From NCBI RefSeq assembly GCF_012489685.1, contig NC_080045.1, positions 9,201,648-9,265,647 of the forward strand: a stretch of 64,000 nt of DNA, read 5' to 3'. Positions within the stretch are counted from its first letter, which is position 1. Each line of letters starts with the position of its first letter. This stretch comes from Lotus japonicus. Its lineage: Eukaryota > Streptophyta > Magnoliopsida > Fabales > Fabaceae. Of the stretch, positions 22,297 through 33,640 are shown piece after piece. The translations under genes were made by a program, and so were the position numbers. The notes below the pieces were generated by a model. That model searched no databases. It was not told the DNA's origin and was given only the letters and a program-made list of their open reading frames with translations.

Positions 22297-22593
22297 TTAA
22301 CACACTAAATGAGTTAGTGAAGGCATCTCTCGTGAAATTCATTTCAACCAATTTGAACTTTCATTCGGTTTGTTTTTGTATAAGTGTAAGATAGTATTTT
22401 TGGAATGTTTGGATTTTCGGTGAACATGAAATTTGAACCGCAGTAGAATTTCTCCTATAAGTGATTATGGTACTTCCTACCATCGAACCAAACATGCTTG
22501 CAATCCAACATTCACATGCACCGATAAAAGGTAAACAAAACTTTTCCTATATAGTAGATTGAAAAGTCTATTCATATTGCACTCATGACTCAA

Positions 22594-22811
22594 TAGGCTT
22601 CTTATTTTACTATTTTCAACTCTATGTATTCCTTTATCCGTAGAATACATTGAATGTACAGAAATGGCTATAACAGAGTTTCTGTTATTCGTATTAACAG
22701 CTACTCTAGGAGGAATGTTTTTATGCAGCGCTAACGATTTAATAACTATCTTTGTAGCTCCAGAATGTTTCAGTTTATGCTCCTATCTATTATCTGGATA
22801 TACCAAGTGAA
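22594..22811 (+). pseudogene. ndhB: Plastid DNA insert: ndhB fragment (NUPT)
   Basis: About 217 bp read through in one frame as part of plastid NADH dehydrogenase subunit 2: [20 protein letters not shown], then [13 protein letters not shown], then [18 protein letters not shown] and SGYTK. Similarity stops abruptly at both ends (near 22594 and 22811) into AT-rich nuclear DNA. The full plastid protein is about 500 residues, so this is a short internal piece with no start or stop. It is a nuclear integrant of plastid DNA with no expected function. The frame is still open, suggesting a fairly recent insertion. Confidence 0.85.
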
Positions 22812-23639
22812 CACATTTGTGTAAGCATATATACCTGATGTTGCATCCAGAATTACTTTCAATATGATATAATTAATCAAATGGTTGCATCAACTGGGGC
22901 AGTACTTTTCACACAACCATACCTTTAAGTTAGAGCAATAATATTCCTCACATCACATTTAAAGAAACAAACATGTCTTTAACAATACCCTTGTCTATTG
23001 TGCACCAAAGATGCAATCTCTTTTAGTAATCTGCACTCTCACTCTCATCATAAAAGGCAGATAGAGTGTAAAGCGAACGGGCACGGGGTCTTGAGTATTA
23101 CAATCAGCATGTTCGGTTACAAATTGGATAAAATGAAAACGGAAAAATGTTCCGTCACGAGGCAAAAATGAAAAGGAAGTTGAACTTATTTTTTCCTTAA
23201 CGAGGGGAGAGAAACGAGATCTGATTAGTAAACAAATGGACACAATGTCCTTGTTAGACACACAAATTAGAAACAATCATCCGCATAACCACTTTTTCCC
23301 CTCTGCAGTTTTCCTTTTGCTCCACACTTTAGTTAGGGGAGACAGAAGAGTAACAATGGTTGTTGAACAACTTTCGGTATCATCAGTTGAAATGAGCTAT
23401 GTACATGACTAACCTGCAAATTGCATTTAAAGAATTTTGAGGAAGCTTGTTGTAAAGGAGTTGAATTGCTTCTGGCTCCTTGATCTTCGTCTCAAAGCTG
23501 TCATTGAAATATCTCCATGCGAATATGCAAAATATTAAACTCACTCGAGCTAGCAACTTGGCTTCTCACTTCCAAATTCCCCTTTAGCAGCTTGAACTTA
23601 TAGATATGCATATTTCAAATCCATATTGTCAACTGTGAA

Positions 23640-23830
23640 CTGTGATTATCCAAACAACGAAACAACAACCAAAGTCTTATCCCGCTAAGTGAGATCGGCT
23701 ATATGGATCACACTACGCCATTGAGCTCGATCGAAAGCCAGATTATAAAGGATATTACTGATAATGAGATCATTTTTAACAATATCTTCTCAAGTTCTTT
23801 TCTGCCTCCCTCTACCCCTCTTTGCAGGAC
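23640..23830 (-). mobile_element. 3' end of an RTE-type LINE
   Basis: The plus strand shows ACAACAACCAAAGTCTTATC, then CCGCTAAGTGAGATCGGCTA and CGCCATTGAGCTCGATCGAA. The complement (TAGCCGA...ACTTAGCGGGATAAGACTTTGGTTGTTGTTTC) is the tail commonly seen on plant RTE-clade LINEs, ending in a TTG-rich repeat instead of poly(A). The 5' body is absent, as in most genomic copies. The assignment rests on the remembered family tail and is moderate. Confidence 0.5.
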
Positions 23831-23915
23831 TAAACATCGAACCAGCATTCACTGCTATAGAATACACAAATTGCAACCCACCATTTGAAGTGATGTGCTA
23901 CCTTCAATATCCTCT

Positions 23916-26709
23916 CTAGCAACACCCAGCAATAGGAAGAAGTAACTCTCTTCCAGGGGAATTCGGCAGGAGACTCAAATCTTCATTCGCTTTATCCTGT
24001 AGGGTTTTCTGCGCATAGAAGATCATGTAACATTGTGAAGCTCTGACTGTCGCCTCATCAACCTCTGTTATACAAGCATCATCACATCTGTACCACTGCT
24101 TCCTCAAACGCACAAAAGTAACATAATGGCCCGACTCGAGAGTCCCTGAATGTGTCACCACTGCAAAAATATCAAACTCGGAAAACATGTCTGGTTCATC
24201 ACCCCCGAAAGCAAAGATTCTATTTCCATATCTGGCCCTGAGGATTGAAGAGGACATATATGGTGTCATGTCCAAGGAGAATGGAAAATGCAGGTAGCGA
24301 TCTATTTTTCTTGAAGTCTTCTTCACAAAAGAGTGCTCAAACCGTTTCACATGCAAGCTAAGTACCAAAGGGAGCTTTCTAATTGACATTTGTTTCAATG
24401 AGTTCTGTCTTTGCTGACAGTTTTGGCAGTAAAGTTTCTGGTCCGATCCCAACTTCTCTGGCCTAGTGAACAAGTCCAAACAACCCAAAAGAGTAGACAT
24501 GCTTCCTTCCCCATCCCGTTTGGTAAGCTTTTTACCGTTTTCAGTTAGAGAGACATTGGTATCTAAGTTAAGTGAAATGTCCAAACAAGGGTCATAGGTT
24601 GTTGAGGTGAATCCACAGGCCATACAGGTAACATCTGATCTCAATAGCCCATAAAACACTCTATGAGCAATGCACTGACAGTCTCCGTTACCTGTAAAAA
24701 AACAATAATCATGCACAATGTAAAAAAAGGGCAGCCCGATGCATGAAAGCTTCCCACTAAGTGCTGGATTCGTGCCACCGCCTGATCTATTGCACACAAT
24801 CTTACTCTGTTTTTTACACAAGAGACTGCTTCCAAGATTTGAACCCGTGACCTCAGTCACATGGCAGTAACCTTAAACTCCCCTTCTAATATTCATGCAC
24901 CATGTATTTGGGTAAAAATAAAAACTGAGTAATTTGACAAAACTGCACTTTCTTAATTGTTTCTTTCTTTTTTCATATGCACAATGCTTCCCAGACCGCA
25001 AAATGTTTGGAATGAATGTTGATGTTAAAATTGTCAATGTCTTCATAGACTAACCTTCCAGCCAGTTATATATCACTATGTTTTTACTTTTTTGATGTAG
25101 TACAACATTACGTAATTAACTAGAGTTATAACATAGAAAGTCACACATCAAATATGAGGCAGCAACAATTGAATGAAACTGCCAAATCTTAGCATCTAAA
25201 TACCTCTGCTTCCGTTCCTTGTTTTGCCCTCTTTCTCATGGATTGCATCTAACATTGAAATGAAAAACTCGTGAGCATCCTGCTGCTCATAACTCGCTAA
25301 ATTTGCTGAATGCTGCCACCAGCTTGAAACAAAAACAAAAATTTTCACCATTCAAAAGAAACAGGAGTTTGAGGATCAAAGCAACATAATGGGTCCAAAT
25401 CCAAAGTCATAAAATTTATCAATTGAAGTTTGCTCCAGCTAACTTGCAACTAGAGTTATGCAAAAACAGATCATAACAAAAACATCAAGTTAGTATATGC
25501 TTTTGTCACAGAAATCTTTACCGGATGACATGCTACTTTGCCACTTCAGTCAGACCAATGGAGTAAATTCATAACAATTGACAACCTCAGAGTATCAACG
25601 AATTTCCTCTGTTCTATATACTTATTCAAACAAATTCATCTCCAGCTTGTTGAATATCAGAACACTCAAAATCATACAATTTCACAAAAGAAGCAATTTA
25701 TTTTATCAGGAATACTTATCAGCACCGTAAAGCTACTAATTTTCACGAGACAAAAAGCTAAGTGCGTGTTTGTAAACTCGTTCAAAAACCACGCCGTAAA
25801 GACAAAGTCACAGTTGACACAAGCAAAAGCTCAGGAAAGTTGCTTCTGTCCACTGTGATTTTCTCCGGCTTCATTGTGGTTTTCAAACTGAGTTTCCAAA
25901 CATGCACCAAAATGAATAATGACATAAAGAACAATGGCAGACCTGTAGAGAAACTGAGCAGGGCTATATGGATTTCGATCACCCGAATACACAGCTGAAA
26001 AAACAGCATTTATATCACAAAGCAAACACATCCGATCCATGGTTCTCTTCTGACAAGCATCCAAACAATGACCATCACTCAAGAAATAGTCCCTGAAAGG
26101 AGGTGCATGTAGTAATGCTTGCAACACAGAATTCATGAAACAAGTACTACCCAGATTGTTCAACCCCCTCAACCCCATTGGATAACAAGATTTAGCCCTC
26201 AGATCTTCAGCTGGAAACCTGTACTTCAATTTCCCCAAATCCAATCCAACCCCAGAAACCAATCTCCTCCTTTTGATCAATCTCTGCCCAATGCTCTCAC
26301 TCCCATTCCCACCCATTGAATGTTTAGACATCACAACTTGATCAAAATCAGGATCATACAATTGATCACAGCACACCCCACAATAAAGTTCAGCTCTTTC
26401 AATGTCCACAAACACAGCATGACCAGATTCAGATTGAGGGTGCAAAAGGGTATGATCAAAACAAGAGAATGAAGAGCAAATCAGACATAAATAGAATCTC
26501 CCTTGACACCCATTACAGAAACTGCATCTGGGTATTGCTGTATTAGGCTTCTTGACACTGGTTCTCCCAATCGGAGATGTCACAAGGAGATTTTGGATAG
26601 CTTTGTAGCCATTGAAGCCATGCTTGAGCTTGTAATCAACAAGATGTTGACATGGTTCTGGGTTTGTGTATGAAGAAGAAGAAGAAGAAGGGTTTGTTGT
26701 TGGGATCAT
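23916..26709 (-). CDS. UBP22: Ubiquitin carboxyl-terminal hydrolase 22-like (SAGA deubiquitinase)
   Basis: Exons (complement): 26709-25943, 25322-25204, 24691-23916. All junctions are GT/AG and phases agree, giving 553 codons, close to the plant UBP22 length. A UBP-type zinc finger lies at about residues 62-120 (CSFCNGC, CLICSS, CFDH, H...GVCC). The peptidase C19 domain starts near 178; the Cys box GLNNLGSTCFMNSVLQ puts the nucleophile at Cys190. The QQDAHEFF box follows in exon 2. The His box SGHYVTFVRL (about His484) and YRCDDA complete the triad region. Family members (yeast Ubp8, animal USP22) remove ubiquitin from histone H2B within SAGA in the nucleus. All key motifs are intact. Intron 2 carries an Au SINE. 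Confidence 0.93.
24723..24892 (-). mobile_element. Au-type SINE in UBP22 intron 2
   Basis: On the minus strand it begins near AAGGTTACTGCCATGTGACT, then GAGGTCACGGGTTCAAATC, which is the tRNA-like head with an intact B box (GGGTTCAAATC). It ends CATCGGGCTGCCCTTTTTTT, the characteristic Au tail. A 14-bp direct repeat flanks it with one mismatch: TCATGCACAATGTA (24709-24722) and TCATGCACCATGTA (24893-24906). It is inserted in the same orientation as the host gene, 32 bp upstream of the exon 3 acceptor. Confidence 0.88.
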
Positions 26710-27100
26710 AACGGTAGAATCTGGAAGAAAAGTTGCAGAAATTGATGAGATCGGAATGAAGATGAAGAAGCGATTGAAATGGGGAGAGGAAAGAGAGGTG
26801 TTGCGGCGGATACCAATCTGGTTTCAAGAAATGGGGTAACACACTTTCAGTTCACATGGGGACCAAACTTGAATTATCAAAAAATGTAAGGGGGTTAAAA
26901 ATGGGATATTGAAAAGAAATGGGATGGGAGTTGAAAAACAATAAACCGGCAAACAGGTGATGGCATGGAAAAAGTTAAGTGGTGCCAGGTTGCATACTTG
27001 GACAACAATTTTTTGTGCTTGGTAGGGGGCCATGGCTCATGGATCATGATTCATCATATAAAAGAAATTAAAAGAAAGAAATAAAACTAGGCATGCTTCA
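26710..27100 (-). promoter_or_regulatory. UBP22 upstream region (5' leader and promoter)
   Basis: The sequence upstream of the UBP22 ATG lacks genes. The minus-strand leader near 26760-26830 is C/T-rich (CCTCTCTTTCCTCTCCCC), as plant 5' leaders often are. No obvious TATA box could be placed. Assigned by position only. Confidence 0.35.
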
Positions 27101-27239
27101 ATCAATGGATTCTAGCTTTATCTAGAAATAATAGAGCATAGAGAGAAGACACCAAATAAATTACTTGTGAGCTTTCACTTTTCTAATTGAAAATGAAAAA
27201 ATTAAACCGACTTAGTAAACTCAACTAGTTATTGGTCAT

Positions 27240-27278
<39 letters not shown>

Positions 27279-28747
27279 TATAAAAATAATATAGAAGGCA
27301 AGAATATGTGCTTTGGTAGGGGAGGTCCAGAGATCAATCCCTGGTGAACGCAATTTATCATTCCGATGTAACAAAAAAAATTAAATTAGCATTTTCCTGT
27401 TGTAACAAAAAAAAAGTAGCCAGCAATAGGTCAAGTTTGGCCATATTTACCACGAAGACAATGTTGTCTTTTGAGAGAGTTGTTCTGTCCTTTCTTTGAG
27501 GCCTTTGGTTTTTCTTATTTCTAGCTTCTGTACACAGGCAAATTGAATCAAAATCTCGTAAGGTATTGATTTAGTGGTAAGAAAGTTATGTCTCGTAAGT
27601 CATAAGGATAAGAGTATAAGTTTGAATTTAAGAAAAATATTTGTTGGAAGAAACATATAACTGTTTTTCGAATAGGTGGCGATATCCGTCGAAGAAAAAA
27701 AAAATATTTAAATCCTAATAATGATACGATTAGAAGGCTCATGTTAGATATCCTCATGTTAGACTCCATGCTGAGTTTTTAGTAAAAACGAGATCAGGTA
27801 ATACGATGTTGAAGTTTACTTAATAGTTAAAATGTAAATAGTAGAATAGTTTTTACATTTTTATATTTTTTTTAGTTTTTTTAATAGTAATCCGAGTTTG
27901 TAAATAGTAAAATCCATGATTTTATAGTTTTTTTTAATAGTTGAATAGTTCCTTAAAAAGTATGAGAACGTGAATAGGATATGAAATTCCAAAGGAATCT
28001 GAAAGTTGAGAGTACTTGTCGGCACAGGTGATAGATAGTTGCGTGTCTCTGCTTCCTTTCTACTTCAAGTGTTCTTGGTCTCTAGTCTAGGTTAAAATAT
28101 CTTGCTCACCGATTTGTGGGTCATTTGTTTCTTTGTTTTTATTGATGCGACTATGTGGGCTTTTGTTGGTATTTGGGTTAGTTTTAGGTCTTGCTAAGTG
28201 CACGACCTAGTAGGGAAGCACTAAAACCATTTACAGGTTTCATAAGTATTCTCTTTTGGATGAATGCTCAAGTTGGTCCTTAAATATGTTACACGAACTT
28301 CATTCTTAAACTTTAAACACCCATCTCGCAGTCTCTGATCAAGTAATTCTCTTCGTCGATTTTGGTCAACTAACGGATATGACGGCTGTTAACCGAAGAT
28401 GTGGCAAACATTATGAAATTTAGCGTGAGGAGGATTCGAACCTGGAACATGGGTTGGAAAAACAAACCCTTTACCAGTTGAGCCAAGGGATTAAATGGTA
28501 ATAATGTGAACTCACTAATATTTTTGTAACTTCTAAATGGTAAATTGAAACATTAAATTTAATATTTGAGAAAAGGGGATTCGATTAACAAATAAAATAC
28601 ACAATGATATTTGGCTTAACCAACCACTTTCACAAGTCACATGGCATGCCCAAAATTATCCTGCTTCTCCATTGTGCTCAAGTTAATTGTACCCATGTCG
28701 TTTTGAAAACGGAAAAACTACAAAAGCAACAAAGTTAGCATCTTTTA
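27101..28747. repeat. Gene-free interval with (TAA)n microsatellite
   Basis: A TAA trinucleotide repeat of 12 units lies at 27241-27276. Near 28430-28490 a tRNA-like stretch occurs (GGATTCGAACCTGG ... CAGTTGAGCC, minus-strand B-box sense), probably part of a decayed SINE or other repeat. Otherwise there is nothing recognisable. Confidence 0.5.
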
Positions 28748-28999
28748 AGTTTGACTCAATTCACTTCAATTCAACATTTCCACCTTTGCAACTGCAAGTA
28801 GACGACGCACGCAGACTCTGAAAATTCATGGAAATGGAGAATTCTAATGTTATGTTAAATTTTCAATAAACTATACCTAATTATAGATGTCCTTGTTTAA
28901 GAATTGTTCAGTTGAATATGATGTCAATGATGTTAGCGTCACTGTCTTTTATTTATTTTTTGATTAATGATGGTGTGTGCATATGATAACAACTTGGTT

Positions 29000-29703
29000 A
29001 TATAAAGGAGAATGATAATGAAAGGTTTCTCTCAAGCCCAAAGTCAGAAGAAGAAATGAGAAAAGAGCTGTTGGATCAAATGTCAGAAATACCCTCAAAA
29101 GTACAAACCAGTACTATTGTTGCTGCAGACAAAAATCATACCAACGAACCTATAATCGACCACCCCAAAGCAGTCTTCTTGTTCCTCATGTTCTAGTTAC
29201 AGCTCAACGAAATACATCAAGGAGAAAGAGAATGCCTCATATTTAATAATGTAGATGCAACACGAGTTTACGAGGGCCCCACAAACAGAGGGACATATGA
29301 TCTGGACCGTGCAGATGCAACACATGTTTACGTGGGCCATAGAAACACAGGGGCAGTTAAAGGAGTAAATGTTTTTGGCCCAAATGATGAATATGTGATG
29401 AGTGGCTCAAATTGTGGCCATATATTCACCTGGAAGAAGAAAGAAGCTAAGCTAGTGAGATTAATGGCAAGTGATCAATATTCGGTAAATCAACTTGAGG
29501 CTCATCCCCACATGCCTATTCTAGCTACTTGTGGTTTAGAAAATAATGTCAAAATATGGGCTCCTCTAGGCGGTGGTATTCCTCCATATCCAACAACACA
29601 TGTAACACTTACTCCTAATACGGTAAGTGATGGTGACTGTGATACCTCTTCTGAAGTTGACTCTCCTAAAATTCCAGAGACTGCAACATTAGCTAAAGCT
29701 TAA
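29000..29703 (+). pseudogene. DCAF8/WDTC1-like WD40 protein fragment, left arm
   Basis: The clearest part is the open frame 29332-29703, with GAVKGVNVFGPNDEYVMSGS, then CGHIFTWKKK, NQLEAHPHMPILATCGLE and NNVKIWAP. These are the last two WD40 repeats of DDB1-CUL4 associated factor 8 type proteins (substrate receptors of CUL4-DDB1 ubiquitin ligases). A Ser/Asp-rich tail ends in ATLAKA. Upstream, about 29055-29230 holds a decayed linker matching the right-arm frame at 30437-30628. The N-terminal WD repeats are missing, so this cannot be a working receptor. Confidence 0.8.
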
Positions 29704-29981
29704 AGGAGTATGTTTTGGGTATCGTTTTTTATGAATGCAATGTGTTTTGATATTGACCAGTGTAATGTAACTTATTTTTATCAGATATTTGAAATAAACA
29801 TCACCTTCCAATACCACTACTACCGCCACCAACAATATCAAAATACCTCTAAGTGGTGATATTCCTAGAGGAGCACATATTTTGATATTATTTTTAATAT
29901 CTGATAAAAATAGGTTACATTACACTAGTCAATATCAAAATATATTGCATTCATAAAAAAAGATACCCAAAATTGACTCCT

Positions 29982-30660
29982 TTATGCTTCAGCTAATGTT
30001 GCAGTCTCTGGAAGTTTTGGAGAGTCATCTTCAGAAGAGGCATCACTGTCACCATCACTCACCATATAAGGAGGAAGTGTTACATGTGTTGTTGGAAATA
30101 TAGGAATATGACCACCTAGAGGAGCCCATATTTTGACATTACTTTCTAATCCACAAGTAGCTAGAATAGACATGTGGGGATGGGCCTCAAGTTGATTTAC
30201 CGAATATTGATCACCTGCTATTAATCTAACTAGCTTAGCTTCTTTCTTCTTCCAGATGAATATATGGCCACAATCTGAGCCACTCATCACATATTCATCA
30301 TTTGGGCCAAAAACTTTCACTCCTTTAACTGCCCTTGTGTTTATGTGGCCCACATAAACCTGGTTTGCATCTACACGATCCAGATCAAATGTCCCTTTGT
30401 CTGTGGCCTGTGTAAACCCGTGCTGCATCTACATTGTTAAATATGAGGCATTATCTTTTTCCTTGGAGTATTTCGTTGAGTTGTAACAGAAACATGCGGA
30501 ACATAAATACTGCTTTGGGATGGTCGATCATAGGTTCGTTGATACGATTTTTTGTCTACGGCAATAGTAGTACTAGTTTGTACTTTTGAGCGTATTTCTA
30601 ACATTTCATCCAGCAACTTTTTCCTCATTTCTTCTTCTGACTCTGGGCTTAGGAAGAACC
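29982..30660 (-). pseudogene. DCAF8/WDTC1-like WD40 protein fragment, right arm
   Basis: This is the mirror copy. The frame 30428-29982 encodes AVKGVKVFGPNDEYVMSGSD, then CGHIFIWKKK, HMSILATCGLESNVKIWAP and a Ser/Asp-rich tail ending ATLAEA. An upstream frame 30628-30437 (MRKKLLDEMLEIRSKVQ...) supplies the linker, with one stop between them. It is slightly better preserved than the left copy: the WD-type SGSDCGHIFIW is intact here, while the left arm has SGSNCGHIFTW. N-terminal repeats are absent. Confidence 0.8.
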
Positions 30661-30944
30661 TTTCATCATCATTCGCCTTTATATAATCAAGTTGTTATCA
30701 TATGCATACACCATCATTAATAAAAAATTAAAAATAAATAAAAGACATAGTGATGCTAACATCATTGACATCATATTTAACTGAACAATTCTTTCACAAT
30801 GACATCTATAATTAAGTATAGTTTATTGAAAATTTAACATAACATTAAAATTCTCCATTTTCATGAATTTTTAGAGTTTGTGTGCGTCGTCACTTGCAGT
30901 TGCAAAAGGTGCAAATGTTGAATTGAAGTGAATTGAGTCAAACT

Positions 30945-33250
30945 CAATCTATATTTCACGTGTATAATAAATAAACTAAAATTAAAATTAAATTCTTAGT
31001 TTAAAAAATATAAAAAAACCCATTATTATATCATTAATAAACCCATAAATTAAAGAAGTTTTCATTTTCTTCTCCACTATTTTCCCCTCTAGTTGAAAAG
31101 TAAAAGCAAAAAACTTCAACTCAGGAAAAAAAAACCGAGATCAACCAGATAAATTTGGGGATTTCGATTTTCTCCGATCAAGGCTAAATATTCACGGTAG
31201 TCAAATAAGGATTCTCAAATCACAGCACAATGTTAGTAGTCAAACAAGTTATTTTAACATGTAAGTGTGTGCACCTATGTTGGCAATGAAATTAATGGTG
31301 AAATAAATCATACATTTTGAGTGAATAAAAAGTAAGTTTGTAGAAAATTCAATTGAAACTCATAAAATAACACAAAATCAACAAACACAAGCAACTTCGG
31401 CAAAACGATATGTAGATATTTAAATAAAATGGGGGAGAATAGACGACTTACCTTAATCAAATAAATCACAATGGTTGAAATACTTCTTCTAAAATATTGC
31501 AAACCCCAACACATGGTCACCGAAGAAACTTAAGCCAGCATTCACTGACTTATAGGTCTACGGAAATGAGATAGCGCAACAAGCTTGAGTAAGAGATCAA
31601 AAGATCCTAACCAAAAGCAGATAAATTAAACAAATGATAAAATAACAAGAGAAGTCGAACAAATATATATGATGAACAAGTAAAATTAGTTGATCAAGAT
31701 ACAAGATAAGATACGTACTTAAACGAAGTAATCCCTAGCATCCCGGCTTTATGAGGGATTGGATGGACAGTGGAATGAATTTCTTGACTGGCGGCGCTCG
31801 GGAAGAGCTCAACAGGAAACCCTATTCATGTGTTTGTGAGGGATAGAAAAATGCATATGAGAAATTTATAGGGGAAGAATGGGCTTTTTTGTCAAAATAT
31901 GGTGGGCTTTGTTTGTGACCCATGACATGACGTTGAGATTAATGTGGGTGTCATTTCTTGCTCTTGATACAAGCACTACAATTTAAAGTTTTATTTATAT
32001 ATTAATATATTAATTAACTTGATAGAGAAAAATTAGTTTTTACATAGATTAGTTAAAATTTGAACCAAATTATTGACCATCCACTGAAGGATTTACCGTA
32101 ACAACCAATCAAGGATATGCAAGTTTTACCTGGAAGTCCTATAATATTGCATTATATAATCAAACAACAATGTAGATCAATTGACACGTAATTATTCTAC
32201 CTTAAGCAATAAATTATTTGGAGAGATTTGAATAATATCAAATTATATAAGAAAAATTATGAGTATTTTATTAATAAAATTTTAGATTTCAATAATTTTT
32301 TCTTATTTATATATATTCATAAAATAATTTTTAATAGATTTTTTAAGAAGACTAATAATAAATATAAATATAAAGTTATTAAAAATGTAACTTCTTAAAC
32401 TATCAAAGATATGATGCCACGTTCACTTCAAAAAGTTGAATCTCTTTCTTATATGATGTGTCACATATTTAAGTTTCTATATTAAATTAAATAAAATTCA
32501 TATTAATATTTTTAACTAATTTAAGAATTTAATTTATATGCACTATTAGAAGAAGTCTCACATAATTAACGATAAGCAGGCTTTGCGAGAAGAAGGATCC
32601 TTCATTTCCGGTCTCAACAATGCTGCATCAACGTGGATCAACGCTTTTCAACAATTGAAAGCGTGCTTACGATCCTGCTGGAGCGGAGTGAATTATAATC
32701 CTTGAAACTTTTCTATGTTCCTGACACTTTTCTATCTTTATTACGTGTTTATCTTGTCAATAACTGTTTCAACTCATGCTTAAAATATTTCTTTTCCTAT
32801 GGCTCTATTACCACCATTGTACAGTTCTTTTTTACAATGACAAAGGGGAATAAAAGGAATAGATTTTAGAAAAAGGAGAAGAGGAAAAAAGAAAGGTTTT
32901 AGAAAGAAAAGGATTGAACTCAATTTTTTTACTTTATGCATAAATTGTCTAACTTAGGGTGAGCTCTCACTAAGTTTTGTTTTCTCTCTTTAAGAAATTT
33001 GTTAGCTCATTCATATTAGAAGTTGTCATTATCAAAAGGGGGATATTGTAAAGTTGACACGAATGATTCAAAAAATCTCTAATCCTATATTTTGAGGAGT
33101 TTTGAATAATAAAAACGTTTTTAACTGCCTTATCTTGAAGTGCACAAATTTCTCTATGAGATCCTATGTTTTGCCTTTTTGTCGTTTGAAGAATCGGTAA
33201 AAAGAAAAAAAGAGGAATCATGCATCACCCATATATCCTATCGTCCTTAA
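30945..33250. other. Gene-free AT-rich interval
   Basis: About 2.3 kb without supported genes. Short open frames near 31308 and 32970 on the minus strand have no recognisable domain. Nothing else was identified. Confidence 0.45.
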
Positions 33251-33640
33251 TGTAACATCCCGACTTGACAACTGGCCTCACGATAACAACACGAGTCTTT
33301 TCAGCACGCTTTGTTCTCACTGACGCGCTTTACGAGAAAACTTCTCAAGAGGTCACCCACCCCAATATTATTGCAAGGCGAGCACACTTAACCTTGGAGT
33401 TTCTAAGTGTTGGGATACAGAAAAGAAGATGCATCGTGTTTTCGAGAAATTGCGATAAATTCCTTCATTACCAATTGGACAAGTCTTCTAATAGTTTATA
33501 TATTAGACTTCACATTATAGTTTTAAAGAGCTTAGTAACGAGTTGGTCTCACGCACATGAGATTGGGCTTTGTTGGCCAAATGCAAAACAAATCAGAGGA
33601 ATTGCCCCCTGCGCGCATGATATATGGGTCTTACTAATTT
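33251..33640 (-). mobile_element. 5S rRNA-derived, Cassandra-type LTR sequence
   Basis: The minus strand of about 33285-33425 resembles plant 5S rRNA: AACTCCAAGGTTAAGTGTGC (5S: AACTCCGAAGTTAAGCGTGC) and GGGTGGGTGACCTCTTGAGA (5S: GATGGGTGACCTCCCGGGAA). It starts at TGTAACATCCCG (33251), and the opposite limit is unclear. Cassandra elements are non-coding LTR retrotransposons whose LTRs carry a 5S-like promoter. The substitutions argue it is not a working 5S gene. The primer-binding site was not found, so it is probably a solo LTR. Confidence 0.7.

Larger units (their letters stand above)
28748..30944. repeat. Inverted duplication of a DCAF8-like WD40 pseudogene (~1.04-kb arms)
   Basis: The left arm 28748-29789 is mirrored by the right arm 29896-30944 across a ~106-bp loop. 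Both arms contain the same gene fragment and its flanks, differing by scattered substitutions and short indels. The loop holds a further short partial copy (about 29848-29890) of the APLGG-encoding stretch. If transcribed from either side, the RNA would fold into a very long hairpin. No transposon termini are seen at the outer ends. Confidence 0.9.

Noticed and set aside
24692..24860. Extension of UBP22 exon 3 upstream in the open frame
   Set aside because: The frame runs through the Au SINE; a good acceptor at 24692-24693 and family alignment place the exon start at 24691.
28430..28490. tRNA-like sequence (GATTCGAACC and CAGTTGAGCC)
   Set aside because: It cannot be folded into a full cloverleaf by eye; probably a decayed SINE or repeat, not a tRNA gene.
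33251..33640. Functional 5S rRNA gene
   Set aside because: Too many differences from the conserved 5S core and an LTR-like terminus; assigned to a Cassandra-type element.
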